A stretch of DNA of 14,518 bases from Pleurotus ostreatus/Saccharomyces cerevisiae fusant (lineage: Eukaryota; Opisthokonta): assembly GCA_024196135.1 (NCBI GenBank), contig JAMQCK010000879.1, positions 1-14,518 on the forward strand. Direction: 5' to 3'. The position numbers and the translations under genes are program-made. The notes under the pieces were generated by a model. It was given only the letters and a program-made list of their open reading frames with translations. It ran no database searches and had not been told where the DNA came from. Below are positions 9,294-14,518 of the stretch, piece by piece (positions within the stretch are counted from its first letter, which is position 1; each line of letters starts with the position of its first letter).

Positions 9294-11974
9294 ATGCCTT
9301 TCCCCGCGCGCCTACAGTCTCTCTGGGACAAGATGCCTGGTCTCCCTGAAGATGGCAAGCTCAGGACTATTGTACGTGATCATACTCTCTTCCCCCGCGC
9401 CCCCAGCCTGACCAGAGCGATGATAGTATGCGCGCATTGTGATCTCCCGCGTCACCATCTTCTACACCGTCTTCTCCCTCATCCACTTCATCATCCAAGT
9501 CGCCCTGCAGAGCCGCGCCTTCGTTATCAACGCGGAGGCGGCGGACTTCATGTGGTCAATTGTCACCGAGGGGAAAGCCTTCAACTCCAGCATGCCTGTC
9601 GTCTCGCTCGGCGATGACGGTCTGCGCGTATGCTCGGACGTCCCCATCGGCAACGTGCCGACCGAGATCTGCGAGGTCGTCTGGGACGGCACACCGAAGA
9701 ACAACAGCTACCAGTCGATGGTCAGCATGAGCACGGTGGCTGCTTCGGGGACTGCTCTGCCAGTGTCGGACTCCACCACGGTGACCTCCATCGCGCCTGG
9801 ATCATCGACGACGATCATCATCCCTGCGTCTAACACCGGCGTTGCCTCATCAGCAATTACCTCTGCTGCCTCCTCATCGTCAACCGCGCTATCGAGCTCA
9901 GGCTCAGCAGCGCAGCCCTCAGCTACTGGCATCGACAACGGTGCTGGTAATGGCACCCTTGAGCCCGAGAGCGATGGCGAGGAGTCGGATGATGAGTCCG
10001 GTGACGAGTCCGACGATGAGTCTGACACTGACTCTGTCGCGTCTGACGACTCAGACGACGAGCAGGAGCTGTTCGAAGGAGAGGAGGAGGAGGAGGAGGA
10101 GAAAGATGAGAAGAAGGATGAGGCGAAGCTTCCGTCTGTTGCCGCCGTCAAGGCGAGCAACTCAAGCGTCTTCCCGATCAGCACACTGGACGACATCCAT
10201 GTGGGCAACCCGAGCACTTTGCTTCACACTCGAGGAGTCGAGCACAAGGTGTTCGCTACCTCCAATGACCAAGTGGATGTCACCATCACCGGCATGGGGT
10301 ACGACAACGAGGTCTTCACCCTCGACAGGAGCTGTTTGTGGGCCTTGAATTGGCCGGTCGACAAGTACGTCGCCCCCTCTGTCTAGCATTTCCCGTTTAA
10401 TCTTCCAACCCAGATTGCACGACACCAAGCGCGAAGACGTCGTCTTCATTGCCTTCCAATTCTGGCTCCTCGGCATGTCCTTCACGGCGCTCATGCAGGA
10501 GTCCATCCCGCATATCATCACTTCCCTGCTTACTCATGTTCTCGCAACGGGCTGGGCTGGCTTCCAAATCTACCACACCAACGACTTCCGAATGACCTTC
10601 AACCGGGTGATCACCAATGGCGCCTGCAACGGCGCGCCACTGCTCTTGCACTACTGGCAGGATCGTGCGAAGTGAGTCGACTTGTGGGTCGCAAATGTAG
10701 GGCAGTACTGATCCATATGTGCAGGATGGAGTTCCCCAGCTTGGCGCTCAACGGCGTTGCCCTCATAATCTCAGGTATCTTGACCTGGAAGTTGATCAAG
10801 GTTTGTTGGCCTGGCATCCTTGGCTATAGCTCTGATTGACGACGCCCTGTCTAGCTCTACGGCTGGCAGACGTTCAAGCGCGTCGGGGCATCGATGCAAA
10901 TCAACCGCATCTATCGCTGCGTGCTCGTTCTGTGCATCACCATCCAGCTCGCTCTGTTCTTCATGGCTGCCGCTGTCGGTCTCTGGATCGACCAGCTCTT
11001 CAATGGTGTCGCTGGTCAAGTCGCCTGGCACAACACGGCGTGGAAGGCGGCGTTCATCGCTGTCCTTGTGGTGAGTATCAATGTATGAAGTGTCTAACGC
11101 GCTGGCTGATTAGCGCCAGCTCCTCTTGCCCTGGTTGACCACGGGCTGGGTCTCTGCCCGTCGTGAGTTGCGCTGGCCCATGGTCGCGTTCGTGGTCGTT
11201 GCGGCGCTGTACCTTACCGGGTTCGGCGTCATGTTCGTCTCGCGGACCTTCCGTTGGACCTTCCAGGAGTGGACGCTGTTTGCTGTCATCGCTGCCATCT
11301 CGGTCGCTTTGGCGCTGATGGCGTTCATCCTTGGCATAGTCTGTCGCTGCAACTTTGGCAAGGGGTTGCTTCGCTACCGTACGTCGTTTGCTCTTTGTAA
11401 TCTCACCACATACTGATCTGCATCCTTAGTCCAAGCCGAGCAGCCGCTGCCTGGCGAGAGCTATGGCGAGCGCAACGATGTCGAGAAGGTCTCCTTCCCG
11501 TCCAACGCGCAGCCCGTCCCGACCTACTCCGCGACGTTTGGCAAGAACGAGCAGGTGCCCGTGCCCACGCAGATGTTCCCCGCTGCCGGCAGGCGCATGG
11601 GCCCGCGCTTCTTCAGCCAGTCCGAGCCCTTTGATAGCGCATCCTCGCAGTGGAACGGCAGCTCCGAAGGCACCGTCTACTCCGGCGCCGGCAGCATCTA
11701 CAAGGGCTTCAGTCCGAACATGGGTGTCTACCCGGAGAGCGGCGGGATGTACCAGGGGAGCGTGAGCACGTATCAGAGCAGCGGCGGGCACGCGAGCCCG
11801 CCGATGTACGGGAGCAGCGCGAGCTCGGCGTACGGTGCCAGCAGCAATGCGAGCACGTCGCCGATGCTGCCGCCGCTCGCGCGTATTGATTCGCGGGGTT
11901 CGCACAGGAGTTACAAGAGCACGAGTAGCACGAAGAGCTCGAACTCGAGGAAGGAGAGATGGGTTATTGACTGA
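9294..11974 (+). CDS. Multispan membrane protein of unknown function with a large acidic, Ser-rich loop
   Basis: Seven exons join in frame: 9294-9371, 9427-10364, 10414-10671, 10725-10800, 10855-11070, 11114-11378 (or from 11120) and 11430-11974, giving 791 aa. I do not recognise a named family; similar plans probably occur in other Agaricomycetes, but I cannot check. About eight hydrophobic spans are visible: residues about 31-52, 348-366, 371-391, 429-449, 470-494, 515-534, 544-565 and 575-599. The loop between spans 1 and 2 (about 295 aa) has four N-glycosylation sequons (FNSS, KNNS, GNGT, SNSS), three Cys, a Ser/Thr-rich segment and an acidic Ser/Asp/Glu tract at about 206-260 with a run of seven Glu. 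This fits a lumenal or extracellular loop, with the N- and C-termini cytosolic. The C-terminal tail (600-791) is disordered and rich in Ser, Gly and Tyr (GMYQGS, SIYKGF, MYGSS) with a basic end. A transporter or receptor-like role is possible, but nothing in the sequence decides it. Confidence 0.85.
9964..10127 (+). repeat. Low-complexity Ser/Asp/Glu tract encoded in the membrane-protein gene
   Basis: The DNA consists of repeated GAC/GAG/GAT/TCC/TCT codons, including an uninterrupted GAG run at about 10081-10101. It encodes (D/E)-S-D-D-E style repeats followed by polyglutamate and a Lys/Glu segment. Such triplet runs change length easily between strains through replication slippage. Confidence 0.8.
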
Positions 11975-12030
11975 TTGACTTACTAGTCTGATTTGAGGGA
12001 AGATTCACTTTACTTATCTTTTTGTATCGC

Positions 12031-12076
12031 TATATAAGGTCTCTGCGAGACAATACAAGCTTCTGGAAACTTGTAT
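12031..12076. other. TATATAA followed by two adjacent stem-loops
   Basis: TATATAA is at 12031-12037. GTCTC-TGC-GAGAC (12039-12051) is a perfect 5-bp stem with a 3-nt loop. ATACAAG (12053-12059) and CTTGTAT (12070-12076) form a perfect 7-bp stem with a 10-nt loop. They lie 65-102 nt after the membrane-protein stop codon and may be 3' UTR or processing structures. As a promoter the TATA element would be about 370 nt before COX19. Confidence 0.4.
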
Positions 12077-12340
12077 ACAGAGGAAGCTCGAGTATACGGT
12101 TTTGAGAGCCCAACCGGCTCGAGCCTTGAGGTGCAGCGAAGGGACGGAGCTTGATCGATGCTTAACGCGAAAGATACATGGCTGTAAACGTCGTCGTCGG
12201 ATGAGCTGATTTCTTGCTCTTCCTGCCAGCGTGAGGGGCAACAAGCAGTCAGAAAGCTTTTGGTCCGAAAGTCGAACCAAACTCTCGTGACTTTGGCGTG
12301 ATCGGCCCCTCGGCACGAGCGCCCGACTCCGGGGCTTCCT

Positions 12341-12370
12341 CGATCTAGATCGCCACCGCCGCGGGTGGCG
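12341..12370. promoter_or_regulatory. 12-bp palindrome overlapping a GC-rich hairpin before COX19
   Basis: CGATCTAGATCG (12341-12352) is a perfect palindrome. It overlaps CGCCACC (12351-12357), which pairs with GGTGGCG (12364-12370) across a 6-nt loop. The hairpin ends 37 nt before the COX19 ATG, so it could be in the mRNA leader or be a two-fold symmetric protein site. Function is not known. Confidence 0.4.
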
Positions 12371-12407
12371 GAGTCTCCAGCGGCGCCAACTCTCTCTCCG
12401 TCCCGTC

Positions 12408-12835
12408 ATGTCTTTTGGCCGCCCTCCCTCAGTGAACCTCGGCTTCAAGCCCAACCCACCTGACCGCGGCTCATTCCCGCTGGACCACTATGGTGCGTGA
12501 ACTTGCACAACTCCATGAATCCAGGCTTACCCCACGGTCCATCCAGGCGAGTGCAAGGACTACATGACGGCCTATATGGGCTGCCTGAAGACCAACAAGA
12601 ACGACTCGACGCCATGCAGGCCGTTGAGCAAGAACTATCTGGACTGCAGGATGCGGAAGTGCGTGTTCTAGTATGCTGGAGTGGGACAATGTATGCTGAC
12701 GGTGGTTGTAATTGTAGGGGCCTTATGGAGAAGGATGAATGGCAGAATCTGGGGTTCAAAGCGGAGCCTGGCAAGGAACAGCCTGCCGCAAGTACAGGGT
12801 CAACAGAGAACGGCCCTTCATCACCATCGAAATGA
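12408..12835 (+). CDS. COX19: Cox19, twin CX9C cytochrome c oxidase assembly protein
   Basis: Exons 12408-12492, 12547-12658 and 12718-12835 give 104 aa. Introns have GTGCGT donors and CCAG/GTAG acceptors. The protein has the Cox19 hallmarks: an N-terminal PPDRGSFPLDH, then a first CX9C (Cys31, Cys41: CKDYMTAYMGC), a second CX9C (Cys52, Cys62: CRPLSKNYLDC), then CRM and LMEKDEWQNLGF. The tail is Ser/Gly/Pro-rich and not conserved. Known family role: a small soluble protein of the mitochondrial intermembrane space, oxidised through Mia40/Erv1 into a helical hairpin with two disulfides, that helps Cox11 deliver copper to Cox1 during complex IV assembly. Length fits the family (about 90-110 aa). 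It sits alone between unrelated genes. Confidence 0.95.
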
Positions 12836-13229
12836 GAAGTTATTGGCTTGCACCCCCACTCACTTGCTTGAGCCTTGGCCATGTTGCTGCGGATGGACCT
12901 CTGCTTCCAACGTCTCAAGCCCGACCAGTCATTGACCCAAACCGGTGTGACAGTTAGATATGGATGGTCCCCTTCCCGCGCCTATAGGTCATGAAACAGC
13001 GGTGAGGCGACGCCAATGCACTTACATGGACAGGTCAGAAATGAAAGTCACAAGGATCTTGAGCAGCACGAACGTGCGTTGGACCTGTCTTCGAGAAGGC
13101 GGGAGCTGCCATTCTTATATATACAGGTGAGTGCCTTGATTTCTCTCGCATTCATCTCATCTCCAGCATCGGTACAGTCAGACGGCAAGACTGCACACGA
13201 ACATGCAATTATTCTCCCCCGTCTCTACA
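12836..13229. other. Intergenic region downstream of COX19
   Basis: It contains the COX19 3' UTR and, from about 13100, what looks like a core promoter. Short open frames occur but show no protein-like pattern or start context. Confidence 0.45.
13116..13123 (+). promoter_or_regulatory. TATA box upstream of the candidate gene at 13230
   Basis: TATATATA lies in a GC-richer setting, followed at about 30 nt by a CT-rich stretch (CATTCATCTCATCTCC) suitable for a transcription start. An ATG with good context (ACAATGGC) follows 106 nt downstream. Confidence 0.4.
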
Positions 13230-13680
13230 ATGGCATCAAATGCGAAGGCCTGTTGCGCAGTCTTGAGTCTCGTTTCGTTTCGTCTGGATGCATACGACAC
13301 CTATTGCACTGACCCCAATACAGATAGCCATCCTTGCTTCCGTGGTTCATTCCCGTCTGCTATGCGTCCAGGCGCTGATGATATCCGAAAATACGTCAAC
13401 CCGTCATCCTTCATTCCTGCGCGCTCGAGCGCTGGCCTCTATTTCGCGACGCGTCCAGGCATACAGATTACCCTTGCGCGAGGCAAGCGGCGCAGTTGGG
13501 CGTAGCTACCACTGCGCCGCCACCGAATTCCTTCTTCGCGAAGGACGCAGGCTGATCTCCGCGTACACGAGGAGGAAGATCGACTCGCTAGCACGCTGGC
13601 TGCACTGTACGAACCTCGCCCGTCATGACTTCCTACGCTTCATCGGTACTTATAGCCTGCATGGTTGGCCAAAGTCATAG
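13230..13680 (+). CDS. Candidate small gene, hydrophobic N-terminus, unknown product
   Basis: A TATA box, CT-rich start region and ATG context suggest a gene start at 13230. Exon 1 (13230-13271) followed by a 52-nt intron (13272-13323, weak donor GTTTCG, strong branch CACTGAC and acceptor ATACAG) joins in frame to an exon open until TAG at 13678-13680. This gives about 132 aa. The N-terminus reads MASNAKACCAVLSLIAILAS, which could be a membrane anchor or signal; the rest is Arg-rich with no recognised domain. Further introns are possible, for example a GTACTT donor at 13646. I cannot assign a family, and the region may instead be a non-coding transcript or a decayed gene. Confidence 0.3.
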
Positions 13681-14180
13681 GTATCCCCTTCACCTTTTCT
13701 GTCCAGTTGCAAGAACCTCGTTGAGCTGGAGCCCGTCTCTCTGCCGTACCTGAGTTCTGCAGCGCTGGAGATGACGATGACGGACGGACGCGCTATTTGT
13801 CGACCTATATGTTCATCTGACATTCCTGTGTAGCGTAGGAATCGCACGTACGCCGCGTCCGCCTTGATGGAGGAGGGTGGACTAGCATCTCATTCATCCG
13901 ACTCGAGGAAAGCGCTCGTCTTCGTACGTCCCTGGTCTGCCATGAGTATGATCATGCGGTACGGCCAGCAGAGCTAGTGTATATCAGTGAAGTTGTTACG
14001 CGATGCCGGTGTCCATCCCTTCTGCGAAAGCTGCCCGCAAGGCGCCTGTAAGCGAGAGGGAGAGGGTGAGGAGAGTGGCGCGCTGGCCGGACCGGGGCTC
14101 CAGCAGTGCAAGATCGCCGGGGTGTGATTATAATAGATCACTCTTTCTCTTCTTACGCCGACGAACGGCAGGCGACCCTC
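13681..14180. other. Intergenic region before the last gene
   Basis: No supported gene is seen. A short ATG frame at 14003 with a GTAAGC donor at 14048 could be an upstream exon of the last gene. TATAATA at 14129-14135 followed by a CT-rich stretch is a plausible core promoter for the ATG at 14181. Confidence 0.4.
14129..14135 (+). promoter_or_regulatory. TATA-like box of the last gene
   Basis: TATAATA is followed by the pyrimidine run CTCTTTCTCTTCTT, then the ATG about 46 nt downstream of the box. The spacing suits a short-leader transcript starting near 14160. Confidence 0.35.
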
Positions 14181-14518
14181 ATGCGCCGCCACCACCCAAC
14201 TCTCTTCCCGCACGTCGAGGTCGATGGCGTCGAGGACGGCGTCGACGATGATGACTGGAACGGCGGCAGTCTCTCCCACCCCCGCCCATTCCCTGCGCCC
14301 AACCGCTCCCTCTCCAACACAGGCTCCCTCAATGGTCTCAACCGCAGCTTCCGCTCCCACCACAACTACCCTACGCCCATACAGCCCCCACCACTGAGCA
14401 TACCCCGGACTCCATCATATGTTCCCAAATACTCAGACCTTTATGCGCAGTTCATGCAACGATACCGGTCCGCGGGGCCAGGCGAGCAGGACGATCCACG
14501 CAACGATCCGGACAGCCA
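14181..14518 (+). CDS. 5' end of an unrecognised gene, disordered N-terminus (runs off the window)
   Basis: From ATG 14181 the frame stays open to the end of the window (112 complete codons), with codon use like the other genes (many C-ending codons). The protein begins MRRHHPTLFPHVEVDG, then an acidic patch (VEDGVDDDDW), a Ser/Asn/Pro-rich stretch and YVPKYSDLYAQFMQRYRS. It looks intrinsically disordered and I do not recognise the family. A longer start is possible: ATG 14003 to 14047, intron 14048-14171 (GTAAGC to GGCAG), then GCGACCCTC before the same ATG, in phase. The TATA-like element at 14129 favours the 14181 start. Confidence 0.6.
   Translation, partial: MRRHHPTLFPHVEVDGVEDGVDDDDWNGGSLSHPRPFPAPNRSLSNTGSLNGLNRSFRSHHNYPTPIQPPPLSIPRTPSYVPKYSDLYAQFMQRYRSAGPGEQDDPRNDPDS

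Larger units (their letters stand above)
11975..12407. other. Intergenic region between the membrane-protein gene and COX19
   Basis: No coding region is supported on either strand. It holds the 3' UTR of the upstream gene, a TATATAA element with two stem-loops directly after it, and a palindrome plus GC-rich hairpin near the COX19 start. These are listed separately. Confidence 0.5.

Noticed and set aside
11426..11905. 159-aa Ala/Arg/His-rich open frame on the minus strand
   Set aside because: Mirror of the Ser/Gly-rich tail of the membrane protein; no start context, no splice sites, no family pattern.
609..12835. Mitochondrial gene cluster (Ups-like gene and COX19 both encode intermembrane-space proteins)
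   Set aside because: They are separated by more than 11 kb with TFC3 and an unrelated membrane-protein gene between; fungal gene order rarely implies shared function and nothing in the sequence links them.
13974..14363. 129-aa open frame on the minus strand at the right end
   Set aside because: It overlaps the better supported + strand exon with its promoter and C-ending codons; the translated peptide has no recognisable pattern.
1..14518. Mobile elements, CRISPR arrays, viral or bacterial inserts
   Set aside because: No terminal repeats, transposase or reverse-transcriptase motifs, or spaced direct repeats were seen; gene structure is uniformly basidiomycete-like.

Overview
The window looks like nuclear DNA of a filamentous basidiomycete, most likely an Agaricomycete. 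It is GC-rich and densely packed with genes. The coding frames are cut by many introns of about 48-60 nt with GTRNGT-type donors, CTRAY-like branch sites and YAG acceptors, and gene starts follow pyrimidine-rich leaders. No bacterial, viral, transposon or CRISPR signature was seen. All gene models were read by eye from splice signals and protein continuity. Every supported gene lies on the + strand.

Layout: (1) the 3' end of a coiled-coil protein gene (to 215); (2) a PRELI/MSF1-family gene of the Ups type for mitochondrial lipid transfer (609-1265, three exons); (3) a very large 15-exon gene for the B-block-binding largest subunit of RNA polymerase III factor TFIIIC (Tfc3/tau138/GTF3C1 family, 1765-8690, about 2039 aa); (4) a seven-exon gene for a membrane protein of unknown function with about eight spans and a Ser/Asp/Glu-rich loop (9294-11974, 791 aa); (5) COX19, a twin CX9C cytochrome oxidase assembly factor (12408-12835, three exons, 104 aa); (6) a weak candidate small gene (13230-13680) behind a good TATA box; (7) the 5' end of an unrecognised gene with a disordered, Pro/Ser/Asn-rich N-terminus that runs off the window (from 14181).

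The genes do not form one pathway. Two of them (Ups-like and COX19) act in the mitochondrial intermembrane space, TFIIIC acts in the nucleus, and the large membrane protein probably sits in the secretory pathway or plasma membrane.

The most intriguing observation is that B-box-type motifs (GGTTCGA core), the DNA element read by TFIIIC, cluster just upstream of and inside the first intron of the TFIIIC B-block-subunit gene, with no evident tRNA gene. This recalls the self-regulatory TFIIIC site (ETC6) at yeast TFC6. Other points are a stop-free, multiple-of-three intron in the Ups-like gene, one 3-kb intronless exon inside an otherwise intron-dense TFC3, an ambiguous reading frame in TFC3 exon 13, and stem-loops and a palindrome around the COX19 leader.
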